A stretch of 64,000 nucleotides of DNA from Pelomonas sp047654805 (GCF_047654805.1 NZ_JASGIV010000001.1:5890001-5954000), one strand, 5' to 3'; counted from the first letter of the stretch, positions 1 to 8,632 are shown. Numbers and translations: made by a program. Notes: generated by a model from the letters alone, not told the origin.

Positions 1-78
1 ATCGTAGGTGGGCGGCTCCTGGGCTTGGGCGGACAGGGCGGCGAACAGCGCGACGGCGCAGGCGGTGAGGCGTTTCAT
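1..78 (-). CDS. Exported protein of unknown function, N-terminus only (cut by window edge)
   Basis: Reading leftward from an ATG at 78, the 26 visible codons form a classic Sec signal peptide: a basic start (MKR), a hydrophobic core rich in Ala, Leu and Val, and an Ala-Gln-Ala cleavage-like site followed by Gln-Glu-Pro-Pro. The frame stays open to the window edge, so the rest of the gene lies outside. It is divergent from the VOC gene, with 63 bp between the two starts. The mature protein cannot be identified from this fragment. Confidence 0.6.
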   Translation of the reverse strand, partial: MKRLTACAVALFAALSAQAQEPPTYD

Positions 79-141
79 GGGTGGCGGCGGAAGAGTCTCG
101 GTGCGAGGATTGAACCGCACCCACCCGTCACGGAGACCGCG

Positions 142-597
142 ATGAAACCCACCCCACCTGGCTGGCCGCGCCTGTCCTCAGCCGTGTACTGCGAAGACGC
201 GCGCGCTGCGATCGCCTGGTACGAGCGCGCCTTCGGGTTCGCGGTGGAAATCGTCGTTGACGCGCCCGACGGCAGCGTCATGCATAGCGAGCTGCGCTAC
301 GGCGAGGCCATCGTCATGGTGGCCGAGGGCGGGGCCGCGCGCGAGGCCCGGTTCGGTGTGACGGGCCGGGCACCCCGGCTGGTCGCTGGCGCAAACACGC
401 AGGCGCTGTTCCTCTATGTCGACGATGTCGACGCTCATTGCGCCCAGGCGCGCGCGGCAGGCGCCCGGGTGACCTATGAGCTGACCGAGAACGACTACGG
501 CGCTGAGTACTGGAGCGACCGTACCTACGGTTGCGTGGACCCGGACGGCCACCTCTGGTGGTTCAGCCAGCGCATGCGCAACCCGCCGGGCATGTAA
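142..597 (+). CDS. VOC (glyoxalase/bleomycin-resistance fold) family protein
   Basis: A 151-residue protein of the vicinal-oxygen-chelate superfamily, cytoplasmic. It shows the usual paired beta-alpha-beta-beta-beta modules: an N-terminal YCEDARAAIAWYERAFGF segment and a C-terminal stretch ending in YGCVDPDGHLWWFSQR, the typical D-P-x-G-x-x-W metal-site strand of PhnB/glyoxalase-like VOC proteins. The open frame extends upstream to 25, but that part runs into the promoter region and lacks the fold, so the ATG at 142 is preferred. The substrate is not predictable; members range from glyoxalases and dioxygenases to antibiotic-binding proteins. It is a single gene, separate from the blaI operon that follows. 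Confidence 0.8.
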   Translation: MKPTPPGWPRLSSAVYCEDARAAIAWYERAFGFAVEIVVDAPDGSVMHSELRYGEAIVMVAEGGAAREARFGVTGRAPRLVAGANTQALFLYVDDVDAHCAQARAAGARVTYELTENDYGAEYWSDRTYGCVDPDGHLWWFSQRMRNPPGM

Positions 598-692
598 GAC
601 CGCCGGCTCATCCGCGCCGGGGGCGCTCGGCGTCGCCACTCGGGTTCTGCCACCCGTGCCGAATTGCACTTGCCACGCCCCCATTGAATCTT

Positions 693-718
693 CTACATTT
701 GTAGTACGACAACTGTAG
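693..718. promoter_or_regulatory. BlaI/MecI-type operator upstream of blaI
   Basis: CTACATTTGTAG (693-704) is a palindrome with 5-bp arms CTACA/TGTAG. It runs on into GTA and is followed by another TGTAG at 714-718, ten bases before the blaI start. BlaI/MecI repressors bind dyads built on TACA-n-TGTA, and the site overlaps the region expected to hold the promoter and ribosome-binding site. This fits autoregulation of the blaI-M56 pair. The site assignment is by motif resemblance only. Confidence 0.6.
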
Positions 719-727
719 AAGTTCACC

Positions 728-1126
728 ATGGACGAAGAAGCCGGCGCGGGAGAAGTCTCGCTGAGCGATCTGCAACTGAGCCTGATGCGCACGCTGTGGG
801 CGCGCGGCGAGGCCAGCACGGCCGAGGTGGCCGAGGCCTTGCGCGGAGAGCGCGATCTGGCGCACACGACGGTGGCCACGCTGCTGACGCGGCTGGAGAA
901 GCGCGGCCTGCTGGCCAGCCGGCGCGAAGGCCGGGCGCTGCTCTATACGCCGCGGGTCAGCGAGGCCGAGGTGCAGCGATCCATGGTGGGCAGCCTGCTG
1001 GACAACCTCTTCGCTGGTAGGGCCAGTGCCCTGGTCAGCCATCTGCTGGATGCGCGTGGCGTCGATGCCAAGGAACTGGCCGAGCTGCAGGCGCTGCTCA
1101 AGCAACGCAAGGGAGATGCGCGATGA
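728..1126 (+). CDS. blaI: BlaI/MecI/CopY family transcriptional repressor
   Basis: This 132-residue protein has the penicillinase-repressor winged helix: LSDLQLSLMRTLWARGEAST, then the recognition part HTTVATLLTRLEKRGLLASR and a C-terminal dimerisation helix pair (VGSLLDNLFAG, VSHLLDARG). Family members are dimeric repressors that lose DNA binding when cleaved through the signalling of a partner M56 membrane peptidase. The next gene encodes such a peptidase and overlaps the stop codon by 4 bp (ATGA), so the two are translationally coupled. No beta-lactamase lies nearby, so the signal need not be a beta-lactam. A matching dyad lies just upstream of the start. Confidence 0.9.
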   Translation: MDEEAGAGEVSLSDLQLSLMRTLWARGEASTAEVAEALRGERDLAHTTVATLLTRLEKRGLLASRREGRALLYTPRVSEAEVQRSMVGSLLDNLFAGRASALVSHLLDARGVDAKELAELQALLKQRKGDAR

Positions 1127-3375
1127 CTGATGCCCTGCTGACCTGGCTGTGCAGCTATCTGCTGCACAGCAGCCTGCTGATCGGTGGCCTGTGGGCTGCC
1201 GACCGCGCCGGCCTGCTGGCCCGACTGTCCACGACGACGCAGGAAGGGCTGTGGCGCCTGGCCCTGCTGGGCGGCCTGGTCAGCGCCAGCCTGCCGTTGC
1301 TGCCTGGGGTGCCGAACCCGATCCCCGCTGACGCTCCCGTTGCCCTCGTCGTTCACGAGCCTGCTCAGGTCGTAGCGGACCTGCAGCCCGCGCGCGTCGA
1401 AGTGGCGCCGGCTGCCCTGCCCACGGCCCGGCTCGGCGCTCTGCCACTGGCTGCCAGCTTGGCGCCCAGGACGCATGACACGGCCATCGGCTTCGTGCTG
1501 CTCTGGCTGGTAGGCGCCGCGCTGCTGCTGGCCGCGCTGATTCTGCAATGGGTCTGGCTGCGCCGCGCCGTGCGCCGGCTGCCCGAGCTGGATGACGTGC
1601 GCTGGCACAGGCTCGCCGCGCAGCGGGCGGCCGACATGGCGCTGCCCCTGCCCATGCTGCGCCAGGCTCGCCCCGGCTGGGCCAGCCCCCTGATGGCACC
1701 GGGCCGCGTGCTCTGCCTGCCAGCCTGGTGCCTGGTGCTGCCCGACGACGAGGCCCTTGCGGTGCTCGGCCATGAGCTTGCTCACCTGCGCCGGCGCGAC
1801 CCGGCGTGGCGATTGCTGGCTGCCGGGCTCAGGGCCTTGCTTTGGCCGCAGCTACTCAACCGCGTCGCGCTGCAGCGCCTGGACCTGCTCGCCGAGCTGG
1901 CCTGTGACGCCGCCGCAGCCGCGCCACAGGGACAGCGTCTGGCGCTAGCGCAAAGCCTGCTGCGCTGCGCCGAGGCCTTGAAAGCTGGCGGCCGCGGCCC
2001 GGGCCTGGCCTGCGGGGCCGCGACCGCCGGCTCGCCGCTGATGGCCCGGGTACGCCGCTTGCTCGGCTCCGAGGGTGATGATGCGCCGCGTGAGCGGCGG
2101 GGGCTGCGCTGGGCTCTGCTGGGTGCCATGCTGGCGGCCCTCGTCGCGTTGCCTGCCGTTGTCGTCAGCCGCACCGACGGGAGCAGCCTGCTGGAGCGAG
2201 TCGGGCTCGGTGGCTTGACGGACGAACTGTCCATCTCCGCGCGCGGCAAGAGGACGTACAGCCGCTATCCCGGCGGCAGCTTCTCCGCGACGTTGGACGG
2301 CCAGGCGGGCTTCAGCGACGCCGAGGACGAGGTGCAGACGCTGAGCGGCACGCTTGTCGTGAAGGAGCGCGAAGGCGGGCTGACGCGCGAGATGCGGCTG
2401 ACTTCCATGGGCGAGGGCCGCATCGAGCGTGACTACCGCGTCGGCGGTGAGGCCCGGCCCATGGACGAGGTCGCGCGCCGGTGGTGGGCCCAGGCCGTGC
2501 AACGTGTGGCCGAGGACCTCACCGACCCGCGGCTGCGCGCGCGCAAGTTGTTCGCCAGGGGTGGCTTCGACGCGGTGCTGGCCGACGTCGAACGCGCAAA
2601 GGCCGACTTCCAGCGCCGCCGTCGCATCGAGGCCGCGCTGCAGCTCGATGGGCCGCTGCCCGCGCCAGTGCAGGATCGTCTCATCACCGCGTCCGCCGGC
2701 CTGCAGGGTGGCTTCGAACGCCGCGAGGCGCTGAGCGCCGTCGCTCGCCAGCCACTGGCGGAGCCCCAGCAACTGGCCTGGCTGGCCGCTGCCGCCGGTA
2801 TCGATGGCGACTTCGAGCGCCGTGAGGCGCTGGGTGCGCTGGCACCACGCTTGGCCGACAGCCCGGCCGTGCTGTCTGCATGGGAGCAAGCGCTGAGTGG
2901 CATCGGCGGTGATTTCGAGTTGCGCTCGGCCATCGTGGCGCAGGTGGCCGCCACGCCCCAGCCGGCCGTGCTCGCGGCAGCCCTGCAGGCGGCGACGCGC
3001 ATCCAGGGCGACTTTGAGAAGCGCGAGGCGCTTGGCGCCGTCGCCCGTCGGCTGCGCGGCGACGAGGCAGAGCTGGTCGACGCCTATGCCCGCGCTGCGG
3101 CTGGCATCTCGGGCGGCTTCGAGCGGCGCGAGGCCCTGAACCTGCTGTTGGACCGGCCTGGCCTGGGCCTCGCCGGCCTGGAGCGTGTGCTCAGCAGCGC
3201 GGAGGGCATGGATGCCGGCTTCGAGCGCCTGCAGGTTCTGCTGCGTGTGGCCGAGAAGATGGGCGCAGTCTGGCCGGTGGATGCGGGGCTCGTGGACCGT
3301 GTCCGCCGCGCCGGCCGCGGCATGGGTGAGCATGAGCGCGGCCAGATCGAGACTGCGCTCGACCGGCTGGGCTGA
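1123..3375 (+). CDS. M56 family (BlaR1-like) membrane metallopeptidase with C-terminal GDFERREAL repeats
   Basis: A 750-residue integral membrane protein. Hydrophobic segments lie near residues 3-22, 37-55, 125-147 and 325-345. Between the third and fourth is the zinc site HELAH (217-221) with a downstream ELACD (Glu258), as in BlaR1/MecR1. In BlaR1 the extracytoplasmic C-terminus is a penicillin-binding sensor. Here, after the last membrane segment, there is a region of about 180 residues without recognisable similarity and then six tandem 33-35-residue units built around G-(D/G)-F-E-(R/K)-R-E-A-L. No penicillin-binding SxxK/KTG motifs are evident. Overlap with blaI predicts that it senses an envelope signal and triggers loss of repressor. 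The signal is unknown. Confidence 0.85.
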   Translation: MTDALLTWLCSYLLHSSLLIGGLWAADRAGLLARLSTTTQEGLWRLALLGGLVSASLPLLPGVPNPIPADAPVALVVHEPAQVVADLQPARVEVAPAALPTARLGALPLAASLAPRTHDTAIGFVLLWLVGAALLLAALILQWVWLRRAVRRLPELDDVRWHRLAAQRAADMALPLPMLRQARPGWASPLMAPGRVLCLPAWCLVLPDDEALAVLGHELAHLRRRDPAWRLLAAGLRALLWPQLLNRVALQRLDLLAELACDAAAAAPQGQRLALAQSLLRCAEALKAGGRGPGLACGAATAGSPLMARVRRLLGSEGDDAPRERRGLRWALLGAMLAALVALPAVVVSRTDGSSLLERVGLGGLTDELSISARGKRTYSRYPGGSFSATLDGQAGFSDAEDEVQTLSGTLVVKEREGGLTREMRLTSMGEGRIERDYRVGGEARPMDEVARRWWAQAVQRVAEDLTDPRLRARKLFARGGFDAVLADVERAKADFQRRRRIEAALQLDGPLPAPVQDRLITASAGLQGGFERREALSAVARQPLAEPQQLAWLAAAAGIDGDFERREALGALAPRLADSPAVLSAWEQALSGIGGDFELRSAIVAQVAATPQPAVLAAALQAATRIQGDFEKREALGAVARRLRGDEAELVDAYARAAAGISGGFERREALNLLLDRPGLGLAGLERVLSSAEGMDAGFERLQVLLRVAEKMGAVWPVDAGLVDRVRRAGRGMGEHERGQIETALDRLG
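2707..3300 (+). repeat. Six tandem protein repeats of 33-35 codons inside the M56 gene
   Basis: The core Gly-(Asp/Gly)-Phe-Glu recurs at 2707, 2806, 2908, 3007, 3112 and 3214, spacings of 99, 102, 99, 105 and 102 bases. Four copies keep the full FE(R/K)REAL core. Copies 3 and 6 are diverged (FELRSAI, FERLQVL). The DNA copies are not identical, so this is an old protein-level duplication rather than a recent slippage array. Predicted helical content suggests a solenoid. Confidence 0.8.
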
Positions 3376-3384
3376 GTTGAGCGT

Positions 3385-3406
3385 GGACAAGCCCTGAGGC
3401 TTGTCC
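3385..3406. terminator. Perfect hairpin downstream of the M56 gene
   Basis: Arms GGACAAGCC and GGCTTGTCC (9 bp) enclose a CTGA loop ten bases after the M56 stop codon. There is no T-run on either side, so it may be a stability hairpin or a non-canonical terminator rather than a standard intrinsic one. Confidence 0.45.
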
Positions 3407-3502
3407 GGCGCCGCAGGAAGGCTGCCTTTCCCGAAAGCCACTTTCGCGTCGCGCGCCTTGCTGCGATGCTGCGCGCGGTTTGCCATCCGGACGGAGTCCA
3501 TC

Positions 3503-3931
3503 TTGCAACGACGCATTTTCATGAGCAGTGCGGCCCTGGCCGGTGCATCGACGGCGGCCATGGCGGCGTCGGAGCCCGAGGCGGCTGCCATCGAGCCCTG
3601 CGCGCGGGACTACATCGAGGGCTGGTATGCGGGCGACGCGGCACGCATGGAGCGCTCGCTGCATCCCGAGTTGGCCAAGCGCATCGTCCGGCGCCTGCCC
3701 GATGGTCGCGGCGAGTTGCAGAACATGGGCGCGATGGCCCTGGTGCAGCACACGCGATCCCGCGCCGGGAGGCCCGAGGCCGGCAGGCGCGCCGAAGTGA
3801 GGATCCTCGACGTCTTCGGCCGCACGGCCAGCGTGCGCGTCGATGCAGATGACTGGATCGACTACATGCACCTGGCCCAGGTCGAAGGCCGCTGGCGCAT
3901 CGTCAATGTGCTGTGGGAGCTGCGCGCCTAG
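3503..3931 (+). CDS. NTF2-like (putative lumazine-binding/SnoaL-type) exported protein
   Basis: A 142-residue protein with an NTF2-like cone fold: CARDYIEGWYAGDAARMERSL, then a block including HTRSRAG, and a final strand RVDADDWIDYMHLAQVEGRW ending in VLWEL. It resembles the putative lumazine-binding family, whose biochemical role is unknown. I chose TTG at 3503 because GGAG lies 6 bases before it, whereas the in-frame ATG at 3521 has no ribosome-binding site. The TTG start also gives an N-terminus with a twin Arg and a short hydrophobic stretch (QRRIF...ALAGAS), which resembles a weak Tat or Sec signal. Its end overlaps the stop of liuE by 4 bp, tail to tail. Confidence 0.65.
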   Translation: MQRRIFMSSAALAGASTAAMAASEPEAAAIEPCARDYIEGWYAGDAARMERSLHPELAKRIVRRLPDGRGELQNMGAMALVQHTRSRAGRPEAGRRAEVRILDVFGRTASVRVDADDWIDYMHLAQVEGRWRIVNVLWELRA

Positions 3932-4839
3932 GCGGTCCGTTTCGCCAGCACCGCGCGGGCCACGCGCGACACCGGCGGGCGGCCCAGCGCGTTGGAGATG
4001 AAGGCGCCGGCATCGACCAGCTTGTCCAGGGCTATGCCAGTCGCTATGCCGAGGCCGTCGAGCATGAAAACGACGTCCTCCGTCGCGACGTTGCCCGTCG
4101 CGCCCTTGGCATAGGGGCAGCCGCCCAGGCCGGCCACGCTTGCATGGAAGCTGTGCACGCCCAGCTCCATGCTGGCGTAGATGTTGGTCAGCGCCTGGCC
4201 ATAGGTGTCGTGGAAATGGCCCGACACCTCGGCCAGCGGGAAGTGCTTCAGCGCGCGCTCCATCGCCGCCTGCACCTTGCGCGGCGTGCCCACGCCTATG
4301 GTGTCGGCGATGTCGATGGCGTCCACGCCCAGCGCACGCAGTGGCTTCACGACGGATTCGACCTGATCGGCGGTGATCTCTCCCTCATAGGGACAGCCAA
4401 GTGCGCAGGACAGCGCCGCGCGCACCTTCACGCCCGCCGCATGGGCGCCCTCTATCACCGGCGCGAAGCGCTCCAGGCTCTCGGCGATTGAGCAGTTGAT
4501 GTTCTTCTGCGTGAAGGCCTCGCTGGCCGCCGTGAAGACGAGGATCTCGTCGGGTTTGCTCGCCAGTGCCGGCTCCAGTCCCTTGGTGTTGGGTACCAGC
4601 ACCGAATACCTCACGTCGGCACGCCGAGCTATCGCTGCCATCACGGCCGTGTTGTCGCTCATCTGCGGCACCCATTTCGGGCTGACGAAGCTGGTGACCT
4701 CGATCTCTTTCAGCCCGGCGTCCTGCAGCATCGCGACCAGCCGGGCCTTGTGCTCGGTGGAGACGTTCTCCTTCTCGTTCTGCAGACCGTCCCGGGGAGC
4801 GACGTCGAGGATCTTGACGGTGGTGGGCAGCGCGGCCAT
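3928..4839 (-). CDS. liuE: Hydroxymethylglutaryl-CoA lyase
   Basis: This 303-residue TIM-barrel lyase cleaves HMG-CoA to acetyl-CoA and acetoacetate, the last step of leucine and isovalerate catabolism. The N-terminal signature DVAPRDGLQNE, the metal-site HFHDTYG and the C-terminal catalytic-loop GLGGCPYAKGATGN with its active-site Cys are all present, so it should be active. It starts one base after the liuD stop, which implies co-transcription and coupling with the methylcrotonyl-CoA carboxylase alpha subunit. The same protein is called mvaB in other species. Isovaleryl-CoA dehydrogenase (liuA), usual in such clusters, is not in this window. Confidence 0.95.
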   Translation of the reverse strand: MAALPTTVKILDVAPRDGLQNEKENVSTEHKARLVAMLQDAGLKEIEVTSFVSPKWVPQMSDNTAVMAAIARRADVRYSVLVPNTKGLEPALASKPDEILVFTAASEAFTQKNINCSIAESLERFAPVIEGAHAAGVKVRAALSCALGCPYEGEITADQVESVVKPLRALGVDAIDIADTIGVGTPRKVQAAMERALKHFPLAEVSGHFHDTYGQALTNIYASMELGVHSFHASVAGLGGCPYAKGATGNVATEDVVFMLDGLGIATGIALDKLVDAGAFISNALGRPPVSRVARAVLAKRTA

Positions 4840-4840
4840 G

Positions 4841-6823
4841 TCAGACCTCCAGTTTCAACAGCTCGGCGCCGTCGCCCACCTGGTCACCGACGGCGAACAG
4901 CAGTTCGGCCACCTTGCCGTCTCGCGGCGAGGAGATGGTGTGCTCCATCTTCATCGCCTCCATGACGGCCAGTGGCTGGCCCTTGGCGACGCTGTCCCCG
5001 GCCTTGGCCAGGAAGGCCACCAGCTTGCCGGGCATGGGTGCAGTCAGCCGGCCGCCCTCGGCCGGGCCGTCGCCGGCGTGGGCGATCAGGTCTACCTCGG
5101 TCAGCATGGCCGAGCCTTCAGCGGCGAATACGGCGATGCGCTCGCCTTGCGCATAGGTCTTTACGCGGGTGCGATCGCTGTCAAGGAAGAGCTCGTGTGT
5201 CTCGGCGTCCTGCGACTGCACGGAGAACGTCAAGGCCTGCCCACCGACGGTCAGCGTCATGCCGCCGCGGTGCTGGCGTGACAGCAGCACCTCGTGGTGC
5301 GTGCCGCCGGCCTCCAGGTCGAAGCGCCGCGTGGCCGTGCCGAACAGGCGGAAACCGTCACGGGCGCTCCACGGGTCGTGGTCCCGCGTCGTGGCCTCGA
5401 CAGCCAGCGTGTGCGCGACGACAGCAGCGGCGGAGACGCGCAGCGGCAAGCCGGGCTGGTCGAACAGCACTGCCTTCTCACGTTCGATGAGCCCGGTGTC
5501 TAGGTCGGCGTTCGCGAACGAGGCCGTCGCTGCGCAGCGGCGCAGGAAGGCCACGTTGGTCTGTAGGCCCACGATGTGCGTGTCGCGCAGTGCCGCGTCC
5601 AGCCGGGCCAGTGCCTGGTCGCGATCCTCGCCCCAGACGATGAGCTTGGCGATCATGGAGTCGTAGTACGGGCTGATCGAGTCGCCTTCGCGCACGCCCG
5701 CGTCGATGCGAACGTCGGCCCTGCGGAAAGCCGCATGCGCGGGCCAGCGCGCTACGTCCAGCGTGCCGGTGGCGGGTAGAAAGCCGCCGTCCGGGTTCTC
5801 GGCGCAGATGCGGGCCTCGATCGCATGACCGTGCATGGCCAACTCCGATTGCCTGAGCGGTAGCGGCTCGCCGGCCGCGACGCGTAGTTGCCATTCGACC
5901 AGGTCTTGCCCGGTGATGGCTTCCGTGACCGGATGCTCCACCTGAAGCCGCGTGTTCATCTCCATGAAGTAGAAGCGGCCGTCCTGCTCGGCGATGAACT
6001 CGACGGTGCCGGCGCCGACATAGCCCACGGCCTTGGCAGCAGCCACGGCGGCCTCGCCCATCTGCGCACGGCGCTCCGGCGTCATGCCGGGAGCGGGCGC
6101 TTCCTCCAAGACTTTCTGGTGGCGGCGCTGCACCGAGCAGTCGCGCTCGAACAGGTAGACGCAGTTGCCGTGCGTGTCGCCGAAAACCTGGATCTCGATG
6201 TGCCGCGGGCGCTGCACGTAGCGCTCGATCAGCACGGCGTCGTCGCCGAAGCTGTTGATGGCCTCGCGCTTGCACGAGGCCAGCGCTGCGCCGAACTCGT
6301 CCGCGCTGTAGACCGCGCGCATGCCCTTGCCGCCGCCACCGGCGCTGGCCTTGATCAGCACGGGGTAGCCGATGCGGTCGGCTTCCTCCTTCAGCAGAAC
6401 CGGGTCCTGATCGGCGCCGTGATAGCCCGGCACCAACGGAACCCGGGCAGCTTCCATCAGCCGCTTGGACTCGGCCTTCAGGCCCATGGCCAGGATGGCG
6501 CTCGGTGGTGGTCCGATGAAGACGACACCTGCATCGGCGCAGGCCTGGGCAAAGGCTTCGTTCTCGCTGAGGAAGCCATAGCCAGGGTGGACGGCCTCGG
6601 CCCCCGTGCGACGCGCTGCATCGAGGATGCGCTCCCATTGCAGATAGGAGTCTCGCGGCGCGGGGCCGCCGATGAGGATGGCCTCGTCGCAAGCGTTCAC
6701 GTGCTGGGCATCGGCATCGGCCTCGGAATAGACGGCGACGGTCCGGATGCCGAGGCGCTTCGCCGTGGCGGCGACGCGGCAGGCAATCTCACCGCGATTC
6801 GCGATCAGGATCTTCTTGAACAT
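4841..6823 (-). CDS. liuD: Methylcrotonyl-CoA carboxylase alpha (biotin) subunit
   Basis: A 660-residue biotin-dependent acyl-CoA carboxylase alpha chain. In order it has the biotin carboxylase N-domain (starting FKKILIANRGEIACRV), the ATP-grasp domain (KASAGGGGKGMR, EMNTRLQVEHPVTE), the biotin carboxylase C-domain, a BT linker and a C-terminal biotinyl domain with the AMKMEH attachment lysine. Acetyl- and propionyl-CoA carboxylases share this plan; the adjacent liuE and the nearby liuB and liuC favour methylcrotonyl-CoA. The ATG at 6823 matches the family N-terminus exactly. The gene lies 13 bp after a metallopeptidase gene and is separated from its beta subunit by the bio genes. Confidence 0.92.
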   Translation of the reverse strand: MFKKILIANRGEIACRVAATAKRLGIRTVAVYSEADADAQHVNACDEAILIGGPAPRDSYLQWERILDAARRTGAEAVHPGYGFLSENEAFAQACADAGVVFIGPPPSAILAMGLKAESKRLMEAARVPLVPGYHGADQDPVLLKEEADRIGYPVLIKASAGGGGKGMRAVYSADEFGAALASCKREAINSFGDDAVLIERYVQRPRHIEIQVFGDTHGNCVYLFERDCSVQRRHQKVLEEAPAPGMTPERRAQMGEAAVAAAKAVGYVGAGTVEFIAEQDGRFYFMEMNTRLQVEHPVTEAITGQDLVEWQLRVAAGEPLPLRQSELAMHGHAIEARICAENPDGGFLPATGTLDVARWPAHAAFRRADVRIDAGVREGDSISPYYDSMIAKLIVWGEDRDQALARLDAALRDTHIVGLQTNVAFLRRCAATASFANADLDTGLIEREKAVLFDQPGLPLRVSAAAVVAHTLAVEATTRDHDPWSARDGFRLFGTATRRFDLEAGGTHHEVLLSRQHRGGMTLTVGGQALTFSVQSQDAETHELFLDSDRTRVKTYAQGERIAVFAAEGSAMLTEVDLIAHAGDGPAEGGRLTAPMPGKLVAFLAKAGDSVAKGQPLAVMEAMKMEHTISSPRDGKVAELLFAVGDQVGDGAELLKLEV

Positions 6824-6836
6824 GTGTGATGTCTCC

Positions 6837-8555
6837 TCAAAGGCCGAGTCCCAGGCGTTGCGCGGCTTGTGGCCGCAGGCGCAGGGTCTGCTGGATGGGC
6901 ATGTCGGGCAATTTCTCCGGGCAGGCAAGCGCGATGGGCTCGCCAGCACTGATGTCCAGGAGGATGGGCTGACCGGCCGCGCAGGTGGTGCGCACGCCCT
7001 GCCATGCGCCGACGGGATCCTCGAACGGCGAGACGCCCGCGATGCGGTGGACGTTGGGGCTGCCGCGCAGGCTCCGACAGGCGGGCTGCGTGTCGATGCG
7101 GAAGTGATCGGCCTGGGTCCAGAAACTCATCACGCCGTCGCAGTCGGCGCTCATCAGCGCCGCCATCAGCGCGGTGCCCAGACGACCACGGAGGGCGGCC
7201 GGCATCGACTCGCCGCGCTTCAGCTCGATCGCCTCGATGGCATCGCCCCAGTCGCGCAGCAGCGCGCTGCGAAAGCCCAGTTGTGGGTCGAACAGCAGCC
7301 GGTGCATGGGTCCAGCATCGCCACCGTCGGCCCAGCGGGCGATGGCCCGAGCGTCGATGGGCTCAGTGCTGCCACGGAACGGGCCGGCGGCCACGTCCAC
7401 TGGTGTGCCGTCGCGTGGCTGCGCCCATTGCGCCAGCATCCACAGCACCTGGCCGCAGGCGTAGGCATCGTCGTCCTTGTGGTGACCGGTCGGAAGCGCG
7501 GCCGAAACTCGGTCGCCGCGGGCGAACTGGCAGTTGTTCAGCGCGAGGTCGACGCGTTCTCGCCAGACGGCATCGGGCTGGCCGGCTTCCTGCGCCAGCA
7601 GTCCGGCCATCCAGTCGGCATGGCCTTCATGGATCCAGGGACGATCGCCGTCGGTGCGGAACAGGCCGGTGTCCCACCAGTGCGTCACCTCGTGCGCGAC
7701 GAACTGCTGCACCGCGCGGGCTGCTTCAGTGACATCCTTCGGCGCCCTGGCGTCGAAGCGCAGGCTCATCATGCGACCAGACGTGACGTCGCCGCGGAAA
7801 CCCTGCATCCCGGCGGGCACGTTCACCACCACGGCCCAGGGGCCGGCAGGCCTGGCGTCGTAGGCGCGCGCCAGCCGCGCCGTGACCCGCAGCAGCGACT
7901 CGCGGACCGCGCCCAGTCGAATGGCGTCTATGGTCTGGTCATGGATCAGCGCGCCACCGGGCAATGTCTCGATCTCGACCTTGCCGAGAAGCACGTACTC
8001 ATGGGAGGCCGTAGCTGCGAAACCCGCCGCCGTCCGGCCTTCGTCGGTGGCCGCGAACGTCATCTGCTCGGCGGGCAGCACCCGGTCAATGGGCTGCGTG
8101 GACACCCGGCCTGCGACCACGGCATGTGCTCCGGGGCCGGGCGTCCAGCGCCAGTGCAGCGCGTGGCCGGGTAAGGCGACGGCGTAGTAGCCGAGGTAGG
8201 CCATGACTGCACTACCGCCTACGGCAAAGGCCGGCTCGTTGACCGCATAGCGGTTCAGCAGGCGCGGCTTCATGCGGAAGATGGCCGAGGTACAGCCGTC
8301 GGCCAGCTTGATCGTTACGCGCGGCTTCAGCGTGACGCTGGAGCAGTTGCCCAACGGCACGGCCATCTCGCCCCAGACGGTGGCCATGGTCGATGCGCGA
8401 TTGAACAGCGGCAGCTCGCGCACGCCCTCCGGCGGCGTGTAGCTCACCAGCAGCGCGCCATCCTCGGTCACGCGCTGTTCGATGAGCAGCTCGCTCGCCG
8501 AGGCGCCGCCGGCCATCACCAGCGCTGCCAGGCAGGTTGCCATCGCCTTGAACAT
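6837..8555 (-). CDS. Exported gluzincin-like metallopeptidase of unknown function
   Basis: A 572-residue protein with a clear signal peptide (MFKAMATCLAALVMAGGASA, cleavage near ASA-SE). A zinc-peptidase motif HEVTH is at 288-292 and HEGHAD follows, with Glu310 as probable third ligand, giving HExxH-x17-E, close to the HExxH-x18-E of M1 peptidases. The N-terminal half looks like a beta-rich domain and the C-terminal third holds several Cys. I do not recognise a named family. It starts 98 bp after the bioB stop and ends 13 bp before liuD, in the same direction, so it is probably co-transcribed with liuD-liuE, but no link to leucine metabolism is obvious. Confidence 0.7.
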   Translation of the reverse strand: MFKAMATCLAALVMAGGASASELLIEQRVTEDGALLVSYTPPEGVRELPLFNRASTMATVWGEMAVPLGNCSSVTLKPRVTIKLADGCTSAIFRMKPRLLNRYAVNEPAFAVGGSAVMAYLGYYAVALPGHALHWRWTPGPGAHAVVAGRVSTQPIDRVLPAEQMTFAATDEGRTAAGFAATASHEYVLLGKVEIETLPGGALIHDQTIDAIRLGAVRESLLRVTARLARAYDARPAGPWAVVVNVPAGMQGFRGDVTSGRMMSLRFDARAPKDVTEAARAVQQFVAHEVTHWWDTGLFRTDGDRPWIHEGHADWMAGLLAQEAGQPDAVWRERVDLALNNCQFARGDRVSAALPTGHHKDDDAYACGQVLWMLAQWAQPRDGTPVDVAAGPFRGSTEPIDARAIARWADGGDAGPMHRLLFDPQLGFRSALLRDWGDAIEAIELKRGESMPAALRGRLGTALMAALMSADCDGVMSFWTQADHFRIDTQPACRSLRGSPNVHRIAGVSPFEDPVGAWQGVRTTCAAGQPILLDISAGEPIALACPEKLPDMPIQQTLRLRPQAAQRLGLGL

Positions 8556-8632
8556 TCGTTGCCTCCTCTGCCGTCTTCTTGTGGATTCAGGGTCGGGGTA
8601 GCGCCGCGGGTCGATGGACCCTGGCGCAGGTT

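Noticed and set aside
728..3375. Beta-lactam resistance module
   Set aside because: The BlaI/M56 pair suggests it, but there is no beta-lactamase or penicillin-binding sensor domain here.
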